Source of the DNA: Lasiosphaeris hirsuta
Lineage: Eukaryota > Ascomycota > Sordariomycetes > Sordariales > Lasiosphaeriaceae
NCBI GenBank assembly: GCA_030549175.1
Contig: JAUKUA010000004.1
Span: 1,736,001 to 1,800,000, forward strand
Direction of reading: 5' to 3'
DNA: 64,000 nt
How positions within the stretch are numbered: position 1 is the first letter of the stretch; every line of letters starts with the position of its first letter. Position numbers and translations under genes: made by a program. Of this stretch, positions 43,805 through 54,971 are shown piece after piece. Under the pieces are notes generated by a model that was given only the letters and a program-made list of their open reading frames with translations, ran no database searches and had not been told where the DNA came from.

Positions 43805-44839
43805 CGTGGCGGAAATACGAGAGCGCTCGATATGGGTTGTGGGAGTTCAAGCGAAAAAAATAAAAATAAAAAACGGCTTGTCGCTAGCTTCAAGGGCAGT
43901 TAGTATCGGCCTTGGAGAACTGGATATTTAGGTACAATTCAGATGCCATCAGTGTTGGAGGGACACGGTAACCACGTCGTCGCGAGAGGTTGAATTGGCA
44001 GCTGGTGATTGGAGCGCGGCAGGAATGTGGGGCAGCCGGGGCTCTGCCAAGACTCTAGCTGCAGGGAGGTACAAAGGGCATTCGCATTTGCATTTGCACT
44101 GCAGTCGCTCGAGACCCAAAACTGACCTCGAGAGTCAATTTGGCCTTTGATGCCAGATCTCATTCCCAAGCATACGGAAAGGATAAATAAAGCCATTTTT
44201 ACATCTCCAGATTACCTGAAATTTATTCTATCGGCCAACGAGATAATAACTGCTGCGTTCGCAATGATGATCACTGATGTTTCCGCAAGTGGCAGGCGGG
44301 CCTTTGGTAGGCGAACCCCTTCAGCTTCTTCAGAAAGGTATTCCATGGGTTTTGTCGGGAAGGAAGCTAGGGTCTGGGGTAAGGTATATCTTGGGTGAGG
44401 TGAGGTAAGAGAAGGCCGACAAGGCAAGATCTAGTGCTCAGGCTGGAGACTGCTGTTAGTGTAGCGTGGGCGTCCTTTCCTCCTGGCCTTTCCCTTTCCA
44501 TGTTTGACAGGCAGTGGCAGGCGGGCGAAAGAGTAACTGGGACCACCGATACCTCGTTACAAGGAAAGAGTGGCGGCCTCGATGCTTTTTCTTCTGCTTC
44601 TAAGATCTCTTCGCTCAGCTGCTCGCAAACCTCTTCCCTCTCCTGTTCATCACGCTTGTCACCTTGGCCAAACCAACTTTTTCTATCTTGGTCTCCTCAC
44701 TTGGGCTGAGGAGTATAAGCAGTACCATCACCAGCCCCGATAATTCTCGCAGCATTGCCATTTGACCCCAGTACCCCTGTCCAACTTTGTCTCTTTTCCT
44801 CGGCACCAGATCCACACTCCAGGTGTCAACCGTTTCGCC
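43805..44839. promoter_or_regulatory. 1-kb region between divergent SEC11 and membrane-protein genes
   Basis: It holds the promoters of SEC11 (-) and of the six-span protein (+). No exon was recognised. Confidence 0.4.
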
Positions 44840-46199
44840 ATGTCTAATCGAACCGAGTCATCTCCTCTCCTGCCCATCGGGTCAGCTCACGTCCAGGACC
44901 ATGTTTGTGACCTAGCACATTCTCTTGCTTGACGCAAGGCGCATTAGGATTTCTAACGTTTTGCAGCCCATCTTCCTTCGCGTCTGCCACTCGCCATGGA
45001 GCGGCATCAGCCAGACCGGCTTGGTTTACCTCAGAGCCACCATCCTGGCCTATCTGACGGCCCTTGGCATCATGCTTCTCCGCTACAAGGCTGAATATCA
45101 GATCAACATTTTCGATGAGGGCGAGGAGGCCGGCGGAGAGTTCACCTATTGGCAGATCATATTCCAGTTCTCGACGTTGGCATTCTTCTTCCTGTGGCTC
45201 TACCACCTTGTTGCTTTTGTAGGTTGCAACTACTTCCCGCCCCGCCCCCCCCACCGATGCTGTGTTGTCGTTAGCGACTGACTGGTGTCTCTTCTCCGCA
45301 GTCTTGGAGCTTTACCCACCTTTTCTACCCTGACGTTGACGACAATGACACACGGTGGGAGTCTAGGGTCCTGCGGAGAATGTCACCTCCAGTCCAGACG
45401 ATCCACTCACGCAAGCGATTCTACTTCAGCCTGTTCTATACTGTTGTCCATGTGGTGGTCTTCATGAATGTCATCATCTACTGGACAGTCCTGGTGCCCA
45501 ATGGATATGGTCGGTTCCCCGAGGGGGAGGCCGAGGAGGATTCATCAAGTCAGATCCTGTCGTTGGCCCTGCATTTCGGGGCAGACTCACTAACCAGACA
45601 CAGTGGACGAATTTTTCGGATCTGGTTGGTTCCAGCCATTTTGCCATATCAACCTGTGGGTGGTCACTGCACTCATTGCCTTCATCGAAATTCTGGGCTT
45701 GAACAGCATCAGGCGCCAGGTCGTAAGTGCCTCGATCCTCCCAAGCTAGGACAACTCTAACACATCTGGACCCAGCCTGTTGCAAGCCATGTCTTTTCCA
45801 TTATGTTTATCCTTGCAGGATATCTCGGATGGGCAGCATTCGGCAAGATTCTGACTGGCGAGTACCCGTACTTCTGGATGGACCCTGAGAAGATGGAGTA
45901 CACAGAGATTGTGGTTGGGTACTCCGCCTCGTTTGTGATCCTAGGCGCCATAGGTGAGTAATCCGGCCCAATATCAGGGCTGTTGCGTGCGGGTGAGAAG
46001 ACGGCCGTGCTAATACGGCGATCCACCAGTTTTCGCTTTTATCTACGGCCTAATTGGCATGCGCGAGAATGCCACCAGGAGGGATGAGCCATCGCAGCCG
46101 TTCACCAATGCCGTTAACTTTGCACGGGATGTCGCGCGAGACATTGCGGACGACGTACGCGAGGAGTTTCAGCGTGCGAGCGGAGCGCAGCAACGCTAA
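44840..46199 (+). CDS. Conserved fungal six-span membrane protein
   Basis: Six exons: 44840-44902, 44967-45218, 45302-45548, 45604-45722, 45776-45953 and 46030-46199, for 342 residues. The start MSNRTESSPLLPIGSAHVQD is cytosolic-looking. The six hydrophobic stretches include LRATILAYLTALGIMLL, FQFSTLAFFFLWLYHLVAF, FYTVVHVVVFMNVIIYWTVL, INLWVVTALIAFIEILGL, VFSIMFILAGYLGWAAFG and FVILGAIVFAFIYGLIGM. Conserved-looking blocks are SWSFTHLFYP, GSGWFQPFCHINLW, LNSIRRQ and GEYPYFWMDPEKM. The tail is basic/acidic amphipathic (ARDVARDIADDVREEFQR). I know relatives in other filamentous fungi, sometimes labelled FAR-17a/AIG1-like, but cannot confirm that label. The first donor (GTTTGT at 44903) was chosen because it keeps frame; a GTCAGC at 44881 does not. 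Confidence 0.75.
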
Positions 46200-48172
46200 A
46201 TCGCCAAGTCGCAAAGGGCTCGCTGTGAACCCACACACCACGCGGCCTAATCTCTGATACTGGCAGATGTCGGGGTTTACCTTTCTGCGTCAGCATTGAT
46301 ACGACGACTGAGCAAGACCACGGCCGATGCAGTGGGGTGCTTTCTGTTATTCCTGGTTGAAGAAGCTAGTGGTTTTTGGTCTGGGCATTCTTATTTTCGG
46401 TAGGAGGACATTGTGAGTCAAAGCATGGGGGTCCATCGTGATATCGTGGTCACAGCATAGAGTACTTGCTGGTGTTCAGAGCAGTGTTTGGGTTAATGGG
46501 GCAGAAATTAGATCAGACCTGGAGCAAGGGCTCGGTCAAACGAACTCAATTCATCCTATTTCTCAAGCTCGTCGTCAGCACCAATTTCCCCTCTGTCTTT
46601 GACTTCCATGTCATGGGGTGGGCGGATGAGCTTCACACACATTCACATGGCATGTCGTCGAGGTACCTTGCGATGGCTGGTGTCAGTGTGGGGAACCATG
46701 TTTCCAAACGGTGGCCCAGTGAAAACCGGCAATGCGGCCATGTTCTTGGCCGCCTAACCCACCCCGACCGCTGCATTGGATCAAGACAACAACTTGGGGC
46801 CTGTCTCAATTCGCTATTACCACCCCCGCCCACCCTCCCACTGCTCTCTTCAATGGGAATCTTCGAATCAAGACCCTTCCCACCACAACACGGATCACGC
46901 CAAATGCACGCTGATAGTCGCAGTGGGAGCTGATTGAAGAGCAGGAGACATTCATGCAGGACATGCAGTGGTCATTTTCAGGCAGAGAAGACGTGACGAG
47001 GCAACAGAAACCAAAGCAGCGAAACGGGGCACTTCGATGTCTCTGAGGCCTCTGCCATCCGTGGGTCGCAGCTGTTGCGGGCGCAAATGTGCAAAAAAAC
47101 GGACCAATGCGATATACCGCACAGGTGAGCAAACAAGCGCTGGCAGTGAGGCTGTGCGACGAGACATGCTCTTCTGCTCTGCTGCCAGTGGTCAGGACAT
47201 GCCAATTGGCCCACAAGAGGCAAAGGCAGATGCAGAAAGCTGCCGATTGGAAAGCTGCTGTGAATCTCGATTCGCCGTGGTCGGTCACAAGAGAGGGCAA
47301 GAAGCACATGGAAGCTGAGGCTGCGCGAGCTGGCTGGCGGGTGCCCTGGGCAGGTAGGTGGGTGATGCAGGACGGGCAGTTGGCAGAGCAAAGCCGTCCC
47401 GTCCCGTAGTCCCTCACAACCTTCCCGCCGCCTCTCACCGAGGAAGATAATAGTCAACACCCGGAAGCGGGGGCCGTCGGCCGCTCCCTCTCGGAACCAT
47501 CTAGAAGCGCCCTCACGATCATACAGTTCGCCTTGCACTCCTGATTCACCATGGCCAGGTACCAGCCGCGGACTCAGATGCGGAAGATGCGCAAGATGCC
47601 ACGCAATTCACGGATGCACGCGGCCGGGTGAAGCGCCAGGCCGTGACTGGACATCAAAACCAGGACCCCTGCCAATGACGAAGCAGCCTCACAATGCCCA
47701 GCCTGAAGACCCCAGCCCTGGCTGTTTTGCGCCGATCCGTGGTGGTTTCCAGGCACACACCTCCCAGTCACACCCCACATTCACGATATAAATATATCGC
47801 CCACCCCCTCTCTAAATTTTCCCCCCTTCTTTTCTCCCTCCCCCCCCCTACACACAACCAAAGGGTCGCAAAGCCATTCGCTGGAGCTATCTCGAAGAGC
47901 CTCTCTATGAGATAGCACCGCCCGGACCCCGTCAATCGTTTTTGTGCGTCATTCTTTTTTTCTCCCTTTTTTCCTCCGATCCGACGACCGACATTCATTT
48001 CGCCGCTCCCTTCAAACTGCATGAAAGGTCGCACCAAGCAAAACAGACCCCCTCTGTCTTTTCTTTTTGCCTCCCTTTCTGCCGTCCTGCACGTCTCGAG
48101 GCCCCATCCGAATACGGCCTCATCCGGCTCCGACCGATTCATCTCCGTCGACCAAAACCGCAGACAGCAACC
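46200..48172. other. 2-kb intergenic region and BTB gene 5' leader
   Basis: No exon recognised. The right half is pyrimidine-rich and includes a TATA-like element at 47787-47796, so the BTB gene may have a leader of about 350 bases. Confidence 0.4.
47787..47796 (+). promoter_or_regulatory. TATA-like box of BTB gene
   Basis: tataaatata lies in a GC-rich setting 377 bases before the start codon, followed by CT-rich leader sequence. Confidence 0.4.
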
Positions 48173-49168
48173 ATGTTCAAGCGCTCGTTCCGGTCCCGCG
48201 ACGCCGGCGCCTCTCAGCGGGAGGCTGCCCCGGCGACGATGGATTCGCAACACCGCGTGGACAAGTCTGCGAGGCTGATGAGGAAGGGCTCCGTGCGGGA
48301 TCCCCAGAAGGTGTCGAAGTTGCAACGGTCGCTCACGGGCGATGAGACCTCGCGCATGCAGTCAGCGCAGGCGAGGCCCACCGAAAAGTCCATCACCCCG
48401 TCGCCCATTGTCACCCTGACCGTGGGCTGTGAAGGACGGCTGTTTGCGGCACACGAGGACGTTCTATGCCAAGCGCCCTTCTTCGAGAAGGTGCTGCGGG
48501 GCAACTATCTCGATGCGCAGAACAAGCGGATCGCGCTCCCAGACGAGGAGCCGGAGGTCTTTAGCGCAATCCTCGAGTACCTCTACAAGGGCGACTACTA
48601 CCCCCGCTTGCTTCACAACAAGCACCGCAACTCTTGGGAGCTCGAGGACTCTCTCCCCCGTCGGGCCACACCCCAAACCTCCCCGACGATCTACGATTCA
48701 CCAAATATCGGAGGTGGCCGCGCAGCCCAGGGAAACATTCCCCAGACCCCTTCGGCTGTCGAGGCGACGGTGTACCTCACGAGCATCGGCCAGCACCTCC
48801 TCCGCGACACGGTTATCTACTGTGCCGCCGAGCGCTATGGGCTGGAGGAGCTCAAGAGGCTGGCGTTGCGGAAGCAAGGACTGCAGTCCGGCATTGATGT
48901 CGGCACCATCCTCCGCAGCGCGCAATACTGCTACGCGCACACACCCGACTCGGACAGCCGCCTGCGCGCCCATTACCTGGCGCTCATCATCCGGTGCCGC
49001 AAGACCTTCAAGCGGAGCGGCACCATGCAGGCCGAGATGGAAAAGTGCGGCAGCGACGTGTACGGCGATGGAAGCGGGAAGCTGTTCTTCGACCTGTTCG
49101 TCGCCATGTGCAACCACCTCGACGACGTCATTGAGGCGAGCAACGCGCGGACCCCAAAGACGATCTGA
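48173..49168 (+). CDS. BTB/POZ domain protein
   Basis: Single exon, 331 residues from ATG at 48173 (aaccATGt); the frame is open further upstream, but that part is leader. Residues 1-80 are basic/Ser-rich (MFKRSFRSRDAGASQREAAP). The BTB fold starts near 82 with PIVTLTVGCEGRLFAAHEDV, continues LCQAPFFEKVLRGNYLDAQN and ALPDEEPEVFSAILEYLYKG DYYP, then is interrupted by a 60-residue Pro/Ser insert (about 148-200). It resumes with YCAAERYGLEELKRLALRKQ. This split arrangement is common in fungal BTB proteins. The C-terminal part (residues 230-331) is helical. By family it is a protein-interaction adaptor, possibly for a Cul3 ligase, but no partner-binding domain is visible. Confidence 0.85.
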   Translation: MFKRSFRSRDAGASQREAAPATMDSQHRVDKSARLMRKGSVRDPQKVSKLQRSLTGDETSRMQSAQARPTEKSITPSPIVTLTVGCEGRLFAAHEDVLCQAPFFEKVLRGNYLDAQNKRIALPDEEPEVFSAILEYLYKGDYYPRLLHNKHRNSWELEDSLPRRATPQTSPTIYDSPNIGGGRAAQGNIPQTPSAVEATVYLTSIGQHLLRDTVIYCAAERYGLEELKRLALRKQGLQSGIDVGTILRSAQYCYAHTPDSDSRLRAHYLALIIRCRKTFKRSGTMQAEMEKCGSDVYGDGSGKLFFDLFVAMCNHLDDVIEASNARTPKTI

Positions 49169-50705
49169 GAAGGCTGGCTCTGCGTGAAGCAAGGCGAGTG
49201 ATACTATCGAACAGGTTTTTTCTTCTGGCGTTCTGGATGCGTACGGCGGGAATATGCTGAAAGCATGTGATGTGAGTTCGGGAAATGGATTGTTGCTTTT
49301 GAGGGTATAACTGGGACCGCGTCTCTCTGCTCCTGATTTTCGCGCTGGCATCTGGCGTTCTTGGAGTCTGATCTCTCGTCCAAAGCTCCCCCGCACTCTT
49401 GCGTCAAGATTGGAAACACCATTTGGGAGATCTTTCATTTCACCGTGGAAATCTTCGCTTCTCACGAGGTTTGGCCGACCAATTTTTGATTCGAGGTTTG
49501 TTGGGAGTGAGAGGGGGCCTTCACTAATTGCCGGTACACGATGAACTCAGGGCGCACGAAGACAACTGTGCGGCTCCGACTCTGCCCCCCTCTGCTCTCC
49601 CCAGTCTATTTTTCCTCCGTCATTTGCTGTATTCCTCTGTTTTGCGATACCTCGGGATGCTGGTTTTGATTTTATGGGAACTTTTTGCAGGACCTGGCGT
49701 TTTTGTTGCTTTGGGTTTGTTTGTCGTCAGGGGCTCTTCTGAAATGCGTCGTCAGATTGGTTGGCAATCATTTGTCGCTGGTTCGAAATTGATCGCTGGA
49801 AGCAACGCCAAGCACACACACGCAACACCAAAAAACATCAGGGAAAGGGGCAAGGTTTTTGTGAAATCGGGGAAGGGACATGCAGCTTCTCACATACTTT
49901 CCTCGTCGTCCAGATTAATCCAAATCGACAAGACGACCACACGTCGTTTTTCTGGCCGCAACTTTCTGGAAAACCCATCTTCCAAACCCAACCAACCAAA
50001 AACAAATGTGTCTTTTTGTTTTATTTGCTTTCTCTTTGTTGGTCCCCTTCCACCCCGGCGGGATTTCACGGGGCTCGAATGGGACAGGGGGCGATGACAA
50101 TCTCAGCTTTTCTTCAAGGCTTTCCATCCAGGCGTTTGGGAAGACAGCAACAATACACAGGAACTCAGGGGGCTTCGATACATCGCCACACAACACAATC
50201 ACCAGACTGGAATAAGGGGGGGCGGGGGTGAGTGATAACGTTCTGTCCTCTCTCTCTCTCTCTCTCTACCCCCGAGATTCTTTCCCTTTGTCAGGCAACA
50301 CACATTACGGACAATCTAATGGTTGGGGGGACAAAAGACACGGCCTGCATTGGTGTTTTGGCTTCTCTGCGCAGAAGCTGGCGGTCAACACATTGCACAC
50401 ACACGCGCATGCTCGTTTGTTTGTGTTTTCTAATGACTGATGATGACGTTACGACTTTTTTTCTTGATGAAAAACCCAACAAAACAACCTACATAGGTAT
50501 ATACCACATTCATTTTGGGGGGATAGGCTGCGGTTTCTTGGCCCAGAGGGTTGAGATCCCGCTGACTGATTCCCCCCAAACAGCGGAGCGCCCGCTTGAG
50601 GGGCTTGGTAATGGGAGAGTCGGCCACCTCAATATTCATTCCTTTGCTTAATGCGTGACTGTACATGTGAAATTACATTCGTCCCTTTCAGCAGAGGCAA
50701 CCAGG
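49169..50705. other. 1.5-kb intergenic region, convergent 3' flanks
   Basis: T-rich stretches and a (CT)n run near 50249-50268. No protein motif or RNA gene seen. Confidence 0.4.
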
Positions 50706-51364
50706 TCACGTCTCCCACCTGACCTCAAAATCTTTGACCTCCACCACCAAATCCCCAGTCGCCCCCTTTTCAGGCCTCGCTGCCAGCGCCGAAGCCTCCA
50801 CCCTCCACCCCTCGGGGTTATCCCCAAACACCCACGCGATCTCCCTCAGCGGCACCTTGGTCCCATCTTCCAGGATGTGGTACACCCAAAGACTCGTCCC
50901 GTGCTCGTCAGTGCTCTTCTCAATCAAGATGGTCGTCCACGCCGCCCGGGGGCTCAGGGGCGAGACGCTCCAATCGGCGTAGCGCTCGCACGCGACGGTC
51001 GAGAGCATGGGCTGGCCGTTGTAGAACTCGATGCCCGTCTTGATCCACTTTAGGGCCGACGCGGCAGGGTTGGGGGTGGCGGACAGCAGGTGAAAGGTTA
51101 GCAGCAGGCCGACCTGGTCGTAGCGCTCCGTGAAATCGAAGGCGAAGCTGCCGCGCGCCGAGAGGAAGGTCGGGAGCGCGCCTGAGGAGGGGGATGCTAT
51201 TGGGGCTGGGGCGGGAGGGCGTAGTTAGTGGGTGGGTACGGGTGAGAGGGAGGGGGGGGGGGGGGGGGGGAAAGGGGGTTGTGTATACCGTTGAAGATGT
51301 CGGCGTGTGGAGGTTTGCGCCAGAGGTCGGTGCCGAGGCCGGCGGTGATGGTGAAGGTAGACAT
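50706..51364 (-). CDS. DUF1349 family protein
   Basis: Two exons, 51364-51289 and 51196-50706, for 188 residues. The intron 51288-51197 (92 nt, GTATAC..AATAG) contains a 19-base C-run on the coding strand. Protein blocks: MSTFTITAGLGTDLWRKPPH, ADIFN, ARGSFAFDFTERYDQVGLLL, KWIKTGIEFYNGQPMLSTVA, ERYADWSVSPL and a C-terminal strand DLVVEVKDFEVRWET. This is the all-beta, concanavalin-like DUF1349 fold; the YDQ-GL and KWIKTGIE motifs are typical. The yeast relative Ree1 influences enolase expression, but function in filamentous fungi is not established. No signal peptide, so probably cytosolic. Confidence 0.85.
51252..51270 (+). repeat. 19-base G-run inside DUF1349 intron
   Basis: Uninterrupted G on the + strand, reading as C in the transcript, between donor and acceptor of the only intron of the gene. 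Confidence 0.9.
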
Positions 51365-52418
51365 GTTTTTGGGGGTGAGACGGGTAGGGCTATGGTGGTT
51401 TGCGATTGGGAATGGGAATTGCACTTGCGAGGATGATCCTGGAATTGGAGAATTTCGGGGGCTTTGAGGGCGGTCAGGTTGGAGAACTTGTAACCTTCAC
51501 GCTTGAATTAATTGCGAATGTATCGGAGCCATTCTCGTGTCCTCTTGCATCCGATTGCGACGTCTCCTGTTGCAATCCATGTGCATATGGCGGGGTTGCC
51601 TGCTGTGGACTGTCCGCGCAGCTTGAATGCGGGGTGCTCTGATGACAAGAGGGGTCCTGGGCAGCCCGGATTCCGTCTTCTTCGCAGGCAGGCCGCCTCG
51701 AGCTATGTTCCGCAGCTGACTAAAAAGCTTCATGAAGGAGCCAAGATCACCTAGCTTACGCGATGCGGGCTCCCCGGCAAGGTTAGAAGAGGAAAGAAAT
51801 GCAATCCAAGCTGCGCAGGCTGAGCAAAGCTTGCCGCCGCTTGCAGCTCAATGCAAAAGCAGTCATGGCGGCGAGCTGTGGTGCCTAAGTTGGAAAAATA
51901 GCCTTGGTAAAAAAGCTAAAAGTCATCTCCGATTGCAAATCGAACCTAGAGCCTCTAGCTAGACCGCCCCACCAGTTGAGTCATCGGATTGGCCCGAGCG
52001 CCTGGCTGGTCTGAAAGTGCAAGCACATCCCACTTGGCCATTCTCAATTCTGAAATTTGGACCCCTCCAAAATTCAACCCGCAACTTCCCAACCGCCTGT
52101 ATCGCCCATCACCACCACCAACTCGGCAAATTCTCACCAATCGTCTTACACCGTCTTCACCACGAGAAGCATCACCTTGAAGGCAGGGATTCCAGCAGAT
52201 CACAAGCGAGCACCATTTCCCCAGGCAGCGCCGACCGCGCTCGACCGCGCTTGGAGCGCGACTCTGGTGGGGGACAAGCAATTTCAAGTAACCCACTTCG
52301 TGACCCACCTTGTCGCCCATTTGCCACTGGGGGAACCTCCTTGCTATACGAATAACTTCACTCGCGTCCTCCTTACCAACTTTGCTCACTCAGACTTTCG
52401 GCAGCTCAACTACCAGCC
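51365..52418. promoter_or_regulatory. 1-kb region between divergent DUF1349 and BRF1 genes
   Basis: It contains both promoters and, at 51927-51989 on the minus strand, a tRNA-like stretch with Pol III box matches (listed separately). Otherwise no coding pattern. Confidence 0.5.
51927..51989 (-). other. tRNA-like relic with A-box and B-box matches
   Basis: Reading leftward, ATCCGAT (51989-51983) can pair at six of seven positions with ATCGGAG (51933-51927). Between them lie an A-box-like tgactcaactggtgggg and a B-box-like GGTTCGATTTGC (51946-51935), about 38 nt apart. A TTTTTT run follows at about 51913-51908. The whole is only 63 nt and the T-arm does not pair, so it is not a functional tRNA. 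It may be a tRNA pseudogene or the head of a short interspersed element. Confidence 0.3.
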
Positions 52419-54971
52419 ATGGCTCCTCCCACAATCAGAGTTGGCGGGGCCAAGCCCAAGCCCAAGCCCAAGCCAAAGAAACCAAATGCCGTGCGCCGTA
52501 TCATGGAGCGCGAGGAGAGCCGTGAGCGCCGTGTCAGGGAGAGCTCAGTCACCATGTCTTCCACTGCCCAGACGTCCAACTTGGTGGCCCCTTCGCGTCG
52601 GCTCAACTGCAGCAACAAGGGATGCAAGAACCCGAACGTCGAGAACGGGACTTGTTTGAGCTGCGGAGCGGTCGTCGAGGAAAACAACATTGTCGCTGAG
52701 ATCACCTTTGGGGAGCAATCCAATGGAGCCGCCATGGTCCAGGGCAGCTATCTCGCTGCCGATCAGGGCGCCGTGCGTTCATCTGGCGGTCTTGCGTTCC
52801 GACGAACCGCAGGCGGTGGTAGCGAGGCGAGAGAGCGAAGCCTGAAGGAGGCTAAGACTCTCCTTCAGCAGTTCTGTCATCAGCTCAGAGTCTCCCTGCA
52901 GTTGGTCGATGCTGCACTGCGCCTCTACAAGATGGCCTCCAATAGCAACTTCGTCCAGGGCCGCAAGAAGCCGAACGTGACAGCCATCTGTCTCTACGCC
53001 GTCTGCCGCAAAGAGACTAACAACAAGGTCATGTTGATCGATTTTGCCGATCTCATCAAGACCGACGTCTTTCTCCTCGGTCGCGGTTACAAAGATCTGC
53101 TCTCACGCTTCCCCGACATGAAGGAGGGCACAAAACCCATCATCATGGAGGATCTTATCTTTCGCTTCGCAACCAAACTTGAGTTCTACCACGACACGAA
53201 CAAGGTCGCAGAGTCCGCTGTGCGCATCGCTGCTCGAATGCGCAAGGACAACATGACGCACGGCCGCAGGCCTGCTGGCATCTGTGGTGCAGCTCTCATC
53301 ATGGCCGCCAGGGCCCACAATTACCGCCGCACAGTCAGGGAGGTTGTTTACATTGCCAAGGTCACCATGGATACTCTTCAACAACGCATGGAGGAGTTTG
53401 CCAATGTGCCCTCGGCTCAGATGACAATCCGCGAGTTTCACGAGCAGGATTTCCTCGAGACCAGCCATGACCCCCCTTGGGTCTACAAGCAGACAAAGGA
53501 ATGGAAGGAGAAACACGGCGGCCGGACTCGCAAAAGGAAGTCGTGGGAAACCAACGATCAGCCTGGTGAAGGCCGCGAGCAAGGGAGCAGTGACAAGCGT
53601 CAAAGAACGGCAACTGATGCGCCCGAACAAGTCTCTGATGAGTCTGCATCGTTAAACCAAGCTGTCGGCATCCCGACGCCTGGCTCCTCAGCCTCGCCTG
53701 CGTCTCAAATGCAGAGTCCTGCTGCCCCCATCATTGACAAGGATGGTTTTGTGGTACCCCCTCTTCCGCAGCGAGCCTCTGAACCCGTCCCCGAACCCAC
53801 CGCTCAGCCGACCCCCGAGGCTACTCCTGAGGCACACGAGCGCTCAGTCATTACGACCGCCACGGTTGAGATCGATGATCAGCTGGAGGCCCTTGCAGAC
53901 GAGTTTGGAACCCTCGAGTCTGACGAATCAGGATCTGAGAATGACGAGATTGACCCGAGCAGCGAGATGGCAATGGCAGCTGCGCAAGGGATCGAGGTCC
54001 CAGCTTCCCTGAGGAAGGGCAAGGCTGCAGGCAGAGGTGCAAAGGGTCGAGCCGCAGCCAAAAAGGCAACAGCCAAGAAAAGCCAGCTGCAGATGCCCAT
54101 CGATGAGGCATGGGAGCTGGACGAGGCGAATCTGGAGAAGGAGATGGAAGAACATCTCAACGACCCCGAACTAATTGGAGCTTCCGCGGCCATCACCAAG
54201 GATATTGAACGGCACCATCTGACTGATGATGCGGCCGACAATGCCAATACCTCAAACGCCGAAGCCGATATTCCTATCGACCCCAGCATCATCCCCACCC
54301 CGGCCGCAAGTGGATTGGACGATCCCATCATCCATGAAGACGAGTTCAAGGACGACCCGGAGGTTATGTTTTGCAAGCTGGGAGACGCAGAGGTCAAAAT
54401 CAAGGAGATGATCTGGGCCAACCACAACAAGGACTATATGCGTCAGGTTCAACAGAAGATTTTTGAGTCCAAGATGCTGGAGAACGGCCCTCCGAAACAG
54501 CGGCGCAACCGTACCAAGAAGCCCCGCATCGGCGAGGGACAGGCTAGCCCAGCAGGATCGGCCGAGGAAGCTGCTATGAACATGATGCGCACTCGGGGTA
54601 TCAGCACCAAGCTGGATTACTCCCGACTTCCCCAGGTCTTTGATATGTCTCGTGGTCCAGGCAGCACATACGGTGGCACAAGCTCGGTTGACAGCCGCAG
54701 CGCCCTCGGTAGCGTCCTTGGAAGCGAGGCTGGAAGCGATGATGAGGGTGAGAACACCCCTCCTCCCAACGGCATTCGGAGCCCGAGCCCGGCATTGGAG
54801 ACTTCGGCTACGGCACCGTCTACGGTGCAAGCCAGCTCCGCAGCGGTCGATAAAACTGCCGCCCCGGCTTCGGTTGCTCCCAGTGGCGAGGAGGAGGTTG
54901 ACGACACCTCAATGTACGATGGCTACGAAGAGGACAACTACGCGGAGGAAGACTTTGATCCTTTTGCTTAA
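52419..54971 (+). CDS. BRF1: TFIIIB subunit BRF1
   Basis: One exon, 850 residues. After a basic 60-residue leader (KPKPKPKPKKP near 12-22) comes a zinc ribbon with Cys 64, 69, 79 and 82 (NCSNKGCKNPN, GTCLSCGAVV). Two cyclin-like repeats follow, the first around RLYKMASNSNFVQGRKKPNV and the second around ARMRKDNMTHGRRPAGICGA. The C-terminal half is acidic and low-complexity, with the BRF1 homology block DPEVMFCKLGDAEVKIKEMI and IWANHNKDYMRQVQQKIFES near 645-685, which binds TBP. The last residues are acidic (EEDNYAEEDFDPFA). With TBP and Bdp1 it forms TFIIIB and recruits RNA polymerase III to tRNA and 5S genes in the nucleus. The leader before the ribbon is longer than I would expect; Met46 could be another start. 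Confidence 0.93.
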   Translation: MAPPTIRVGGAKPKPKPKPKKPNAVRRIMEREESRERRVRESSVTMSSTAQTSNLVAPSRRLNCSNKGCKNPNVENGTCLSCGAVVEENNIVAEITFGEQSNGAAMVQGSYLAADQGAVRSSGGLAFRRTAGGGSEARERSLKEAKTLLQQFCHQLRVSLQLVDAALRLYKMASNSNFVQGRKKPNVTAICLYAVCRKETNNKVMLIDFADLIKTDVFLLGRGYKDLLSRFPDMKEGTKPIIMEDLIFRFATKLEFYHDTNKVAESAVRIAARMRKDNMTHGRRPAGICGAALIMAARAHNYRRTVREVVYIAKVTMDTLQQRMEEFANVPSAQMTIREFHEQDFLETSHDPPWVYKQTKEWKEKHGGRTRKRKSWETNDQPGEGREQGSSDKRQRTATDAPEQVSDESASLNQAVGIPTPGSSASPASQMQSPAAPIIDKDGFVVPPLPQRASEPVPEPTAQPTPEATPEAHERSVITTATVEIDDQLEALADEFGTLESDESGSENDEIDPSSEMAMAAAQGIEVPASLRKGKAAGRGAKGRAAAKKATAKKSQLQMPIDEAWELDEANLEKEMEEHLNDPELIGASAAITKDIERHHLTDDAADNANTSNAEADIPIDPSIIPTPAASGLDDPIIHEDEFKDDPEVMFCKLGDAEVKIKEMIWANHNKDYMRQVQQKIFESKMLENGPPKQRRNRTKKPRIGEGQASPAGSAEEAAMNMMRTRGISTKLDYSRLPQVFDMSRGPGSTYGGTSSVDSRSALGSVLGSEAGSDDEGENTPPPNGIRSPSPALETSATAPSTVQASSAAVDKTAAPASVAPSGEEEVDDTSMYDGYEEDNYAEEDFDPFA

